Assembly (NCBI RefSeq): GCF_048264025.1 | Contig: NZ_JBLXDN010000001.1 | Span: forward strand, 310,001 to 374,000 | Reading direction: 5' to 3' | Length of the DNA: 64,000 nt | From: Nitrincola sp048264025 | GTDB lineage: Bacteria; Pseudomonadota; Gammaproteobacteria; Pseudomonadales; Balneatricaceae | Shown here: positions 16,432 to 24,603 of the stretch, in pieces | Position numbering within the stretch: the first letter of the stretch is position 1 | Layout of the letters: every line of letters begins with the position of its first letter | Notes under the pieces: model-generated | What the model was told of the DNA's origin: nothing | The model's database searches: none | The model's input: only the letters and a program-made list of their open reading frames with translations | Program-made: the position numbers and the translations under genes

Positions 16432-17694
16432 TTAACTTTTTACGCGTCGGATGGTGGCACCCAAACCCTGGAATTTTTCTTCTATAGACTCATAACCCCG
16501 ATCGATATGGTAAATACGATCTATCAGGGTTTCGCCTTCAGCAACCAGTGCCGCGATGACCAGGCTGGCCGACGCGCGCAAATCCGTCGCCATGACCGGT
16601 GCGCCTTTAAGCTTGTTAACGCCTTCAATAATGGCGGTATTACCATCAATGGTGATATCAGCTCCCATACGCAGCATCTCCTGCATATGCATAAAGCGGT
16701 TTTCAAAAATGGTTTCGCGAACGATACCCACGCCAATTGCTACAGCATTCATGGCGGCAAACTGTGCCTGCATATCAGTAGGGAACGCCGGGTAAGGGGC
16801 GGTAGTCAGATTGACAGCTTTCGGACGACGACCATGCATATCCAATTCGATCCAGTCTTCACCGGTAGTAATATCGGCACCCGCTTCCTGCAGTTTTTTC
16901 AATACCGAATCCAGTGTGTCCGGACGGGTATTGCAGGTACGCACCTTGCCACCTGTGGCAGCAGCAGCTACTAAAAAAGTACCCGTTTCAATACGATCCG
17001 CCATCACCGCATAACGACAGCCTTTCAGGGCTTCAACACCGTGTACGCTAATCATATCGGTACCGGCACCACGGATATCAGCTCCCATCGCATTCAGGCA
17101 GTTGGCCAGGTCTACGATCTCCGGCTCACGCGCGGCGTTTTCAATCAGTGTCTCGCCATCAGCCAGCGCGGCCGCCATCATGATATTTTCTGTTCCGGTA
17201 ACGGTTACCGTATCAAAAAACACCTTGCCACCTTTTAAGCGGCCATCACAGGTGGCACGGATATAGCCCTGCTCCACTTCGATATGAGCACCCATGGCTT
17301 CCAGCCCGCGCAAATGCAGATCCACAGGTCGACTACCTATAGCACAACCACCTGGCAGGGATACCTCCGCCTTGCCAAAACGTGCCAACAGCGGTCCCAG
17401 AACCAGAATCGAAGCACGCATGGTTTTCACCAGATCATAGGGTGCCACCACCGAATTAATCTGGCTCGCATCTATCTCAGCAGACTGCGACTCATTCAGC
17501 GTGACACTGACACCCAGCCGACGTATCAACTCAAGCATGGTGTTAATATCATGCAGATGCGGCAGGTTAGTCAGGGTAACTGGCTCACTCGCCAGCAGGG
17601 TAGCGGCCAGAATTGGCAGGGCCGCATTTTTTGCACCAGAGATACGCACCTCACCATTGAGGCACGCACCACCTTGTATCAGAAACTTATCCAT
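16432..17694 (-). CDS. murA: UDP-N-acetylglucosamine 1-carboxyvinyltransferase
   Basis: Transfers enolpyruvate from PEP to UDP-GlcNAc, the first committed step of peptidoglycan synthesis, and is the target of fosfomycin. The catalytic, fosfomycin-reactive cysteine is Cys117 in LPGGCAIGSRPVDLH, so the enzyme has the sensitive form. ISGAKNAALPILAATLL near the N-terminus and the C-terminal RIYHIDRGYE are family blocks. The 420 residues are standard. It follows ibaG by 24 bases and precedes hisG by 12, in the order ibaG-murA-hisG-hisD known from Pseudomonas and relatives. Confidence 0.98.
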   Translation of the reverse strand: MDKFLIQGGACLNGEVRISGAKNAALPILAATLLASEPVTLTNLPHLHDINTMLELIRRLGVSVTLNESQSAEIDASQINSVVAPYDLVKTMRASILVLGPLLARFGKAEVSLPGGCAIGSRPVDLHLRGLEAMGAHIEVEQGYIRATCDGRLKGGKVFFDTVTVTGTENIMMAAALADGETLIENAAREPEIVDLANCLNAMGADIRGAGTDMISVHGVEALKGCRYAVMADRIETGTFLVAAAATGGKVRTCNTRPDTLDSVLKKLQEAGADITTGEDWIELDMHGRRPKAVNLTTAPYPAFPTDMQAQFAAMNAVAIGVGIVRETIFENRFMHMQEMLRMGADITIDGNTAIIEGVNKLKGAPVMATDLRASASLVIAALVAEGETLIDRIYHIDRGYESIEEKFQGLGATIRRVKS

Positions 17695-17718
17695 TTATCT
17701 GTCCGTATTAGGGCGTGA

Positions 17719-17958
17719 TTAATTCAGGGCAGCCCATTGCTCAGGAGTGTAGGTTTTGATCGTTACAGCATGAATGTCACCACTGGCAATCTGCTTGTTC
17801 AAGCAGGCATAAACCAACTGCTGCTTTTTCACCGGACTCAAATCCGCAAACTGATTACTGATAACGGTAATTTCAAAATTACACCCTTCACCCGCGGTCA
17901 TTACCTGGCTATCTACCAGCTGACTTTCAATTACCTGTTTTACGTCTTCAGCTTGCAT
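17719..17958 (-). CDS. ibaG: BolA family protein IbaG
   Basis: Small BolA-type protein (79 residues) that works with monothiol glutaredoxins in iron-sulfur cluster handling; IbaG was linked to acid stress in E. coli. The conserved features are the helix-turn with VIESQLV near the N-terminus, Cys26 in GEGCNFEIT, and the AVTIKTYTPEQW ending. It lies just upstream of murA on the same strand, the standard position for ibaG. First gene of the ibaG-murA-hisG-hisD unit, after the terminator of the mla operon. Confidence 0.92.
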   Translation of the reverse strand: MQAEDVKQVIESQLVDSQVMTAGEGCNFEITVISNQFADLSPVKKQQLVYACLNKQIASGDIHAVTIKTYTPEQWAALN

Positions 17959-18006
17959 ATGAACTCCGAGAACTTTTTTTGACAGGGGGCCGATAATAAC
18001 GCAAAA

Positions 18007-18040
18007 CGGGTCTTAAAGGCGACATTGCCTTTAAGACCCG
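18007..18040 (-). terminator. Rho-independent terminator of the mla operon
   Basis: A perfect 14-base stem, CGGGTCTTAAAGGC with GCCTTTAAGACCCG, encloses a six-base loop. On the minus strand it is followed by TTTTGCGTTATT. It lies nine bases after the mlaB stop and separates mlaFEDCB from ibaG-murA-hisGD. Confidence 0.85.
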
Positions 18041-18049
18041 CAAGGTCAA

Positions 18050-18340
18050 TCAATGCAGGTTTTCTTCAACACCCACCAAGCGGGCAATGGAAAGCAAATC
18101 TTCCGGGGTATTAATGGCCGTCAATTCAAAGCCTCTGGCCAATGCCAGGCGCTCACAACAAAACCACAGCGATAAAGCCGAGCTATCTACCCGACCTACA
18201 GCTGAAAAATCCAGCTGGCAAGGCCCTTGCACTTGCTTGAGCTGATTCAGCAAAGCGGTGCGCTTCTCTACCACCGTAGAAAACAGCAAGTCACCCTCTA
18301 CACTGATAACCTGACCAGCGATAGCCTCAGCCTTCGACAT
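18050..18340 (-). CDS. mlaB: MlaB, STAS-domain subunit of the phospholipid transporter
   Basis: Cytosolic STAS-domain subunit that stabilises the MlaFEDB ABC transporter, which moves phospholipids between inner and outer membranes. The 96-residue product has the STAS pattern: a strand-rich start (VISVEGDLLF), QLDFSAVGRVDSSALSLWF with the conserved Asp-Ser turn, and a C-terminal helix. It overlaps mlaC by 14 bases and closes the operon before a strong terminator. Identity rests mainly on operon position, since STAS domains are widespread. Confidence 0.88.
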   Translation of the reverse strand: MSKAEAIAGQVISVEGDLLFSTVVEKRTALLNQLKQVQGPCQLDFSAVGRVDSSALSLWFCCERLALARGFELTAINTPEDLLSIARLVGVEENLH

Positions 18341-18980
18341 CTTCCATCACCTCAACAATCGTACTAGCAACTCGCTCTTCCCAGCTATCAATCACAGCCG
18401 AGATATCACGGGAACTCTGATACATGTCAGCAAACTGGTTTTGAAAGGTCAGGCGTAGATTAATCCCTTCAACAGCAACGTTTACCAGCATCCAGTTACC
18501 GTCAATGTTACGCATGTAATAGAGGATGTTGTAGGTTTTTCCAGCGGTTGATGTCAACTGAACATTAACCACCTGCATATTTGGCTGCGGGCTGGGAGCA
18601 CGTGGTGGCGTAATGGAGTATTCACGAATGGAAAACTCACTCACAGCCATAGAGTAAGTTCTGATCAAGGTTGTTTTGAGCACACCCGCAAAACGCTCCA
18701 ACTGATCTTCAGTTGCACCACGAGCAAAACGCCCCATAACACCACGGCCAAAACCATAAAAATCGATTACAGGAGTGACTATCTGCTCAACTTCAGACTG
18801 TAAACGCCCCCTGTTTTCCTCTCGGAACAGCGAGGTGTCATTCATCAGCTCAACCACTTTCTCGGTTGTATTTTCAACCACCAGCTTTGCAGCTTCCCAT
18901 TCCTCATCAACCGCAAAGGCTTTCAATGTGAACAGAATTGAAAACAAAAAAACCAGATTTGCCGCATACAACTTCTTCAT
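18327..18980 (-). CDS. mlaC: MlaC, periplasmic phospholipid shuttle
   Basis: Periplasmic carrier of the Mla pathway that ferries phospholipid between the outer-membrane MlaA complex and the inner-membrane MlaFEDB. An N-terminal signal peptide (MKKLYAANLVFLFSILFTLKAFA) is visible. The mature part is a Tol-Tol-Ttg2 family domain: IVTPVIDFYGFGRGVMGRFA, NILYYMRNIDGNWMLVNVAVEGINLRL-type blocks and a C-terminal helix. The 217 residues are normal. It lies five bases after mlaD and overlaps mlaB. Confidence 0.94.
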   Translation of the reverse strand: MKKLYAANLVFLFSILFTLKAFAVDEEWEAAKLVVENTTEKVVELMNDTSLFREENRGRLQSEVEQIVTPVIDFYGFGRGVMGRFARGATEDQLERFAGVLKTTLIRTYSMAVSEFSIREYSITPPRAPSPQPNMQVVNVQLTSTAGKTYNILYYMRNIDGNWMLVNVAVEGINLRLTFQNQFADMYQSSRDISAVIDSWEERVASTIVEVMEDVEG

Positions 18981-18985
18981 GGTGT

Positions 18986-19444
18986 TTACTCACTAACCTG
19001 ATTCATAAGAAATTTACCCACCAAATCCTCTAACACAAGAGCCGATTGGGTATTGAAAATAAAATCGCCTTCGGCTAACACATCCATGTCACCGCCAGGC
19101 ACGATGCCAACATATTGCTGGCCCAACAGGCCAGATGTCAAAATCATTGCGGAGCTGTCAGCACTGATGTAATCAACATCGGCAAAAATTTCCATTTCCA
19201 CTTCAGCCATCAGCATCTGCGGATCCAGACGAATATTTTTAACTTCACCAATTTGCACACCGGACATGGACACTTTTGCACGAGGCGTCAGACCACCGAT
19301 GTTTTCAAAACTGGCATAGAGCTTATAACCGCCCTGTTTTGGGGTAAGATTCAAACCACTGACATTTAATGCCAGCACGAGCAAGGCCAGCAGGCCAATC
19401 AGCATAAACAGACCTACGCTGATTTCAACGGTACGGATACGCAT
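18986..19444 (-). CDS. mlaD: MlaD, membrane-anchored MCE-domain subunit
   Basis: Hexameric MCE-domain protein of the Mla phospholipid transporter, anchored in the inner membrane and facing the periplasm. The ATG at 19444 (MRIRTVEISVG) follows the mlaE stop by one base and has GGAG upstream; a start five codons earlier would overlap mlaE. One transmembrane helix (about residues 9-27) precedes the MCE domain with YASFENIGGLTPRAKVSMSG and SSAMILTSGLLGQQYVGI. The 152 residues are normal. Confidence 0.94.
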   Translation of the reverse strand: MRIRTVEISVGLFMLIGLLALLVLALNVSGLNLTPKQGGYKLYASFENIGGLTPRAKVSMSGVQIGEVKNIRLDPQMLMAEVEMEIFADVDYISADSSAMILTSGLLGQQYVGIVPGGDMDVLAEGDFIFNTQSALVLEDLVGKFLMNQVSE

Positions 19445-19445
19445 T

Positions 19446-20231
19446 TTACAAGTCTCCAAACATCAAAGCGGTAAGCACAAAGTCCAAGCCCAAAACAGCA
19501 AGTGATGCATAGACCACCGTACGTGTTGTGGCCTGACTGATCCCTTCCGAAGTCGGAATACAGTCATATCCCTGATACACAGCGATCCAGGTAACAACAA
19601 ATCCAAACACCACCGCTTTTATCAGGCCATTCAACACATCACCCTGAAAATCAACGGACTGCTGCATATTCGCCCAGAAAGCACCACTGTAAATTCCCAA
19701 CCAGTCAACGGCAACCAGAGACGCTCCCCAGATTCCCACAACGGCAAAGATCATCGACAGCAGTGGCATACAGATAAAACCTGCATAGAGGCGCGGAGCA
19801 ATAATCCGCCGGTAAGGATCCACACCGATCATTTCCAGACTGGCCAACTGTTCAGTGGCTTTCATCAAGCCAATTTCAGCGGTAAGCGCGGAACCGGCAC
19901 GTCCGGCAAACAATAAGGCTGTCACCACCGGGGCCAACTCTCGCAGCAAGCTCAGCGCCACCATCTGACCGACCGCCTGTTCAGAGCCATAATCCACCAG
20001 GATCGTATAGCCCTGCAGCCCCAGCACCATACCGATAAAAATACCCGATACAGCAATGATCACCAGTGACAAAACACCGATAAAATAAATCTGTTTAATC
20101 AGCAAGGGAAACATCATCACCGGCGCGGGCGTTGCCACCACCGAGTGAAACAGTATCTGACCTGAGCGCCCCAATGCGGCACATTTGGATAGCGTCTTAT
20201 GGCCCAACCTTTGAATAGGGTCTAGTATCAC
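19446..20231 (-). CDS. mlaE: MlaE, phospholipid transporter permease
   Basis: Permease of the Mla ABC transporter (MlaE/YrbE family), inner membrane. The 261 residues have about five or six hydrophobic segments. The family motif ALLFAGRAGSALTAEIGLMK followed by EQLASLEMIGVDPYRRII is clear. Its start overlaps mlaF by four bases and mlaD follows at once, so all are co-translated. Partner of MlaF (ATPase), MlaD and MlaB. Confidence 0.96.
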   Translation of the reverse strand: MILDPIQRLGHKTLSKCAALGRSGQILFHSVVATPAPVMMFPLLIKQIYFIGVLSLVIIAVSGIFIGMVLGLQGYTILVDYGSEQAVGQMVALSLLRELAPVVTALLFAGRAGSALTAEIGLMKATEQLASLEMIGVDPYRRIIAPRLYAGFICMPLLSMIFAVVGIWGASLVAVDWLGIYSGAFWANMQQSVDFQGDVLNGLIKAVVFGFVVTWIAVYQGYDCIPTSEGISQATTRTVVYASLAVLGLDFVLTALMFGDL

Positions 20232-21085
20232 CTGAAGACTCCTCCGGCCATCAATTGCTCAGTCAAATCGGGTGCCGGATAGTGAAACGGCACCGGTCCA
20301 TCAGGTAAACCTTCAACAAACTGACGCACCTGTTCTGAGTCCTGATCCTTAAGCTGATCCGGCGTACCTTCGGCAATGACTTTGCCATCTGAAAGTACGT
20401 AAATATAATCCGCAATTGAAAGGGTTTCCTGAATATCATGCGAAACAATGATCGAACTGTGCCCAAGCGCTTCATTCAGACGCTTGATCAGATTGACCAA
20501 CACCCCCATTGCAATCGGATCCTGGCCGGTAAAAGGCTCATCATACATGACAATATCCGGATCCAATGCAATAGCACGCGCTAACGCTACGCGGCGTGCC
20601 ATACCGCCGGAAAGCTCGCTGGGCATTAACCCTACGGCTCCACGTAGCCCAACAGCCTGCAGCTTCATCAGCACTATATCGCGAATCATTTCTTCAGGTA
20701 GCTGGGTGTGCACCCGGATAGGAAAAGCGATATTATCAAATACCGTCATATCCGTGAACAACGCCCCACTCTGAAATAGCATCCCCATCCGCTCGCGAAC
20801 GATGAAAAGATCCCGACGACCCAGCGTAGGTATATTTTGATTATCCAGCAAAATCTGGCCTGAATCCGGTAACAACTGGCCACCAATCAATTTTAATAAC
20901 GTGGTTTTCCCTGTGCCAGAGGGCCCCATGATTGCTGTCACCTTACCGCGCGGTATCTTGATACTGACATCATCAAAAATACGCTTTGAGCCGCGTGAAA
21001 AGCTCATATTACGTATTTCAACAATGATGTTATCTGCAGATTGTTTCATATCCTTCGTTGAGTCTTTTTCAACGTCCATCCCCAC
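20228..21085 (-). CDS. mlaF: MlaF, phospholipid transporter ATPase
   Basis: ATPase of the MlaFEDB complex, cytosolic face of the inner membrane. Walker A GPSGTGKT, signature LSGGMARRVALAR and Walker B IVMYDEPFTGQDP are present. LSGGMARR is the version typical of MlaF. At 285 residues it is slightly longer than E. coli MlaF (about 270) because of an N-terminal extension of about 20 polar residues. First gene of mlaFEDCB, divergent from kdsD. Confidence 0.95.
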   Translation of the reverse strand: MGMDVEKDSTKDMKQSADNIIVEIRNMSFSRGSKRIFDDVSIKIPRGKVTAIMGPSGTGKTTLLKLIGGQLLPDSGQILLDNQNIPTLGRRDLFIVRERMGMLFQSGALFTDMTVFDNIAFPIRVHTQLPEEMIRDIVLMKLQAVGLRGAVGLMPSELSGGMARRVALARAIALDPDIVMYDEPFTGQDPIAMGVLVNLIKRLNEALGHSSIIVSHDIQETLSIADYIYVLSDGKVIAEGTPDQLKDQDSEQVRQFVEGLPDGPVPFHYPAPDLTEQLMAGGVFR

Positions 21086-21090
21086 ACCCT

Positions 21091-21220
21091 GTTACAACAG
21101 ACAAGACCGGTAAATATACCATTACAGAGGACAAGTTTAAACGCACCTGTTATCCAAGTTACACCCCTGTAACAAATTGAGTTACGATCTCAGGCAAATC
21201 TGCGTTAAACTTGTCGTAAC
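21091..21220. promoter_or_regulatory. Cluster of GTTAC/GTAAC sites between mlaF and kdsD
   Basis: The shared divergent promoter interval holds GTTAC at 21091, 21158 and 21181, and GTAAC at 21169 and 21216. The middle pair forms a perfect palindrome GTTACA-CCCC-TGTAAC (21158-21173). The outer pair 21181/21216 forms a second, wider inverted repeat (AGTTACGA and TCGTAACT). A TATACT box at 21224 could be the -10 of kdsD. The cluster looks like an operator region for a regulator not recognised here. Confidence 0.5.
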
Positions 21221-21257
21221 TTATATACTTTTCAACAGATGGCTGATCCCGATCCGA

Positions 21258-22229
21258 ATGAGCACATTTAACTTTATCGCCGCCGGTACAAGAACCATTG
21301 AAATAGAACACGCCACCATCAGCGCTTTGCTGGCCCAGCTGAATGACAATTTTAGCAAAGCCTGTGAGCTGTTACTCAGCTGTGAAGGACGTGTCATTGT
21401 CACCGGTATGGGTAAGTCCGGGCATATCGGCAATAAAATTGCAGCCACTCTGGCCAGTACCGGCACCCCGGCTTTTTTTGTTCACCCGGGAGAAGCCAGT
21501 CATGGCGATTTAGGCATGTTCACCGGCAAGGATGTTGTTCTGGCACTTTCCAACTCCGGTGAGACTACTGAAGTCGTGACCATATTGCCGCTAATTAAGC
21601 GCATGGGTGCCCCACTGATCAGCATGACCTCAAACCCTGATTCTACGCTCTCACGCTTTGCTGACGTCAATTTGCACCTGCCGGTAGAGCGTGAAGCCTG
21701 TCCGCATAACCTTGCACCAACCTCAAGCACCACCGCACAACTGGTGATGGGCGATGCCCTGGCAATCGCACTCTTGGAAGCACGCGGCTTTAGCCCCGAA
21801 GACTTCGCCTTTTCCCATCCCGGTGGCAGCCTGGGTCGACAACTGCTATTGCGTGTAGATGATATTATGCATGCGGGTGAGAACATTCCTCAGGTCACGG
21901 TCAACACCTCGATCCGAGAAGCACTGCTGGAAGTAACTCAGAAACGCCTGGGTATGACAGCGGTAACCAACGCCACCGGCGAGCTGCTGGGTATTTTTAC
22001 CGATGGCGACTTGCGCCGCACCCTGGATCAGGAAATCGATCTTAAAAATACCTCGATTGAAGAGGTCATGACCCGCGGCGGCACTACACTGAAAACAGGA
22101 TCCTTGGCAGCAGAAGCACTAAAAGTCATGCAGGAACGTAAAATCAATGCGCTGCTGATTACTGATGAGCAAGGCCAGCTCGCCGGTGCGCTGAACATGC
22201 ATGACCTGCTTAAAGCCGGAGTAATCTGA
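21258..22229 (+). CDS. kdsD: D-arabinose 5-phosphate isomerase
   Basis: Isomerises ribulose 5-phosphate to arabinose 5-phosphate, the precursor of Kdo in LPS. The start at 21258 (MSTFNFIAAGTRT) is chosen because the 27 in-frame codons upstream are not conserved and cover the promoter. An SIS sugar-phosphate domain comes first (VIVTGMGKSGHIGNKIAATLASTG split over about residues 45-68, then HPGEASHGDLGM and ALSNSGET). Two CBS domains follow (about 205-320). The 323 residues are standard. First gene of kdsD-kdsC-lptC-lptA-lptB. Confidence 0.95.
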   Translation: MSTFNFIAAGTRTIEIEHATISALLAQLNDNFSKACELLLSCEGRVIVTGMGKSGHIGNKIAATLASTGTPAFFVHPGEASHGDLGMFTGKDVVLALSNSGETTEVVTILPLIKRMGAPLISMTSNPDSTLSRFADVNLHLPVEREACPHNLAPTSSTTAQLVMGDALAIALLEARGFSPEDFAFSHPGGSLGRQLLLRVDDIMHAGENIPQVTVNTSIREALLEVTQKRLGMTAVTNATGELLGIFTDGDLRRTLDQEIDLKNTSIEEVMTRGGTTLKTGSLAAEALKVMQERKINALLITDEQGQLAGALNMHDLLKAGVI

Positions 22230-22231
22230 CC

Positions 22232-22768
22232 ATGACAGAAACCTTGTCCGATGTACTGAAGCAACGCTTGCAATCCATTCGTCTGGCCGTGTTTGATGTG
22301 GATGGTATATTAACCGATGGTTCGCTGTATTTTTTACCCGATGGTCAGGAAGTAAAAGCCTTCAATACGCTGGACGGCCTGGGGATAAAGCTGCTGCAGA
22401 AAGCCGGCATCAAGACAGCCATTATCACCGGACGCAGCTCATCACAAGTGAGCATGCGCGCCAAAGCACTCGGCGTTGACTGGCTGATACAGGGGCGTGA
22501 AGACAAGCTGACAGCTCTGGAAGAAATCTGGTTAGAAAGTGGAGACAGCGCAACCACTACCGCCTATATTGGCGATGATCTGCCGGACCTGGCGGCCATC
22601 ATTACGGTCGCTTTTGGTGTCTCTGTTCCCAATGGTCATCCGGTAGTCTGCCAGGAAGCCGATTGGTGTACCTCCCGCCAAGGCGGTCATGGAGCGGCAC
22701 GGGAATTCTGCGAAGTACTGTTATCAGCTCAGGGTAAACTGACCGGTCTGATTGAGGAATTTCGCTGA
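22232..22768 (+). CDS. kdsC: Kdo 8-phosphate phosphatase
   Basis: HAD-family phosphatase that makes free Kdo from Kdo 8-phosphate. The nucleophile motif is VFDVDGILTDGSLY (Asp20 and Asp22 by count), followed by IITGRSS and the C-terminal metal motif YIGDDLPDL. It lacks a cap domain, as KdsC does, and works as a tetramer. The 178 residues are normal. It lies two bases after kdsD, and its stop overlaps the lptC start (TGATG), showing coupling. Confidence 0.96.
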   Translation: MTETLSDVLKQRLQSIRLAVFDVDGILTDGSLYFLPDGQEVKAFNTLDGLGIKLLQKAGIKTAIITGRSSSQVSMRAKALGVDWLIQGREDKLTALEEIWLESGDSATTTAYIGDDLPDLAAIITVAFGVSVPNGHPVVCQEADWCTSRQGGHGAAREFCEVLLSAQGKLTGLIEEFR

Positions 22769-23334
22769 TGTTTAGTGCCGCCCGCCTGAAACTGATAACC
22801 GGTCTGGCAATACTACTGGCCGCGCTGGTGTACTGGGGCATTTTTGGCAGTCCTGGTGAAACCGTTTCAGGTGACCCGGATAATCCAGATCGAGTGGACT
22901 TTTTTATCCGCGATGCGTACATCAGTGTATTCGATGAAAACGGACAACTCTCACGCATCGTCCAGTCACCCCATTTGCAGCATTTCCCGGCACCGGAGCT
23001 GATCACACTGAACAGCCCATTGATTACACTGCCTCGCGATGGACGTGGCGATACACAGATTTCGTCCGACCTCGGCAGCATGCCAGACGATGAAAGCAAG
23101 ATTGAACTTGCAGGAAACGTCAGGGTTATTGATAATTCGGCTGCAGAAACACCTTGGGTACTGACGACATCAGTCATGACATTACTGCCACCGGATGATT
23201 ATGCCGAAACCGATGCTCCCGTTCAGATTCAACAGGGAACCAACCGTACCGATGCTATCGGCATGCAGGCGTGGCTAAAAGAACACCGTATAGACCTGCT
23301 GTCTGACGTAAGAGGATATTATGCGACATACTAA
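22768..23334 (+). CDS. lptC: LptC, LPS export bridge protein
   Basis: Bitopic inner-membrane protein that passes LPS from the LptBFG extractor to LptA. One N-terminal helix (about residues 8-26, TGLAILLAALVYWGIFG) is followed by a periplasmic beta-jellyroll with weak sequence conservation (DFFIRDAYISVFDENGQLSRIVQSPHL split over about 48-74, then ELAGNVRVI). The 188 residues fit. Recognition depends on both this pattern and the kdsC-lptC-lptA-lptB order. The 3' end overlaps lptA by 14 bases. Confidence 0.93.
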   Translation: MFSAARLKLITGLAILLAALVYWGIFGSPGETVSGDPDNPDRVDFFIRDAYISVFDENGQLSRIVQSPHLQHFPAPELITLNSPLITLPRDGRGDTQISSDLGSMPDDESKIELAGNVRVIDNSAAETPWVLTTSVMTLLPPDDYAETDAPVQIQQGTNRTDAIGMQAWLKEHRIDLLSDVRGYYATY

Positions 23335-23833
23335 AATGTTAATGCTGTGCCTGATCACAGCACTACTGATACTGAGTCAGACTGCTTACGCCCTGCCTGA
23401 AGACCAGGAGCAGCCAATCTATGTCTCAGCCGATCACGCCAGCATGAACGAACTCACTGGCGTCGCTGTGTATACCGGATCAGTTGAAATACGTCAGGGC
23501 ACCATGCTGATGCTGGGTTCACGTGTCGAAATGCACCGTGATAATGCCGGTAGTATTTCCAGAATTTTATCGACTGGCTCCCCTGCTGAGTTTCATCAGC
23601 AAGCCAGTGCCAACCAGCCTACAACCAAGGCCTATGGATTACGTATGGATTACCAGGTACCCACTCAGACGGTAACCATTACTGAAAACGCTCGCGTTAT
23701 GCAGGACGCCGACGAGTTCACCGGAGATCGCATCGTCTATGACATGGATAAATCTGTCGTGGATGCATTCAGAAGCGAGTCTCAGGATGGCCAGCGCGTG
23801 CAAATGATCATTCAACCGAAAGGCAACCAGTAG
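23321..23833 (+). CDS. lptA: LptA, periplasmic LPS bridge protein
   Basis: Periplasmic OstA-fold protein that polymerises into the LPS bridge between LptC and LptD. A signal peptide ends ILSQTAYA (about residue 25). The mature part has the typical QPIYVSADHASMNELTGVAVYTG and GDRIVYDMDKSVVDAF blocks. The 170 residues are normal. It overlaps lptC and is followed by lptB after two bases. Confidence 0.95.
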   Translation: MRHTKMLMLCLITALLILSQTAYALPEDQEQPIYVSADHASMNELTGVAVYTGSVEIRQGTMLMLGSRVEMHRDNAGSISRILSTGSPAEFHQQASANQPTTKAYGLRMDYQVPTQTVTITENARVMQDADEFTGDRIVYDMDKSVVDAFRSESQDGQRVQMIIQPKGNQ

Positions 23834-23835
23834 CC

Positions 23836-24564
23836 ATGACCACCACTCTGGAAGCCCTGCATCTGGCCAAGTCCTATAAAGGACGTGATGTTGTTCGCGA
23901 CGTTTCCCTGAAAATCAGCCAGGGCGAAATTGTGGGTCTGCTGGGTCCAAATGGTGCGGGTAAAACGACCTGCTTCTATATGATCGTGGGACTGGTAAAT
24001 GCCGACAAGGGCAATATTCGTCTTGCACAGCAGGATATCACCCAATTGCCTATGCACAGCCGCGCCAAAAAAGGCATCGGCTATCTGCCACAGGAAGCTT
24101 CGGTGTTCAGAAAGCTGAGTGTCAGCGACAATCTGATGGCCATTCTGGAAACCCGTAAGGAGTTATCCAAATCAGACCGCACCCAGTTACTGGAAGAGCT
24201 GCTACAGGAATTCCATATTACCCATCTACGCAACAGCCCAGGTATGGCACTGTCTGGGGGGGAGCGTCGGCGCGTGGAGATAGCCCGTGCATTGGCCACG
24301 GAACCACGCTTCATTCTGCTGGATGAACCCTTTGCGGGTGTTGATCCGATATCAGTAAATGATATTAAACAGACCATACGGCATCTTCAGGAACGTAATA
24401 TAGGTATACTGATAACTGATCACAATGTGCGCGAGACCCTCGACATTTGTGAACGTGCCTACATCGTCAGTGAAGGCGCCATCCTTGCAGATGGCAGTCC
24501 ATCTGACATAATGGGCAACAAGCAGGTTCGCAGCGCCTATCTCGGCGACCAGTTCCGGCTTTAG
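23836..24564 (+). CDS. lptB: LptB, LPS export ATPase
   Basis: ATPase that energises LPS extraction from the inner membrane with LptF and LptG (not in this window). Walker A GPNGAGKTT (about residues 37-45), a Q-loop with YLPQEASVF, signature LSGGERRRVEIARAL and Walker B FILLDEPFAGVDP are all present. The YLPQEASVFRKL block is specific to LptB. The 242 residues are normal. Last gene of the kdsDC-lptCAB run, followed directly by rpoN. Confidence 0.97.
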   Translation: MTTTLEALHLAKSYKGRDVVRDVSLKISQGEIVGLLGPNGAGKTTCFYMIVGLVNADKGNIRLAQQDITQLPMHSRAKKGIGYLPQEASVFRKLSVSDNLMAILETRKELSKSDRTQLLEELLQEFHITHLRNSPGMALSGGERRRVEIARALATEPRFILLDEPFAGVDPISVNDIKQTIRHLQERNIGILITDHNVRETLDICERAYIVSEGAILADGSPSDIMGNKQVRSAYLGDQFRL

Positions 24565-24603
24565 TCACCATCCCTGCCTCTGAATAAGTGATCTTAACGG
24601 CAT

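Noticed and set aside
16285..16974. A 229-codon plus-strand frame across hisG and murA
   Set aside because: It lies entirely antisense to two well-conserved genes and has no ribosome site or domain signal.
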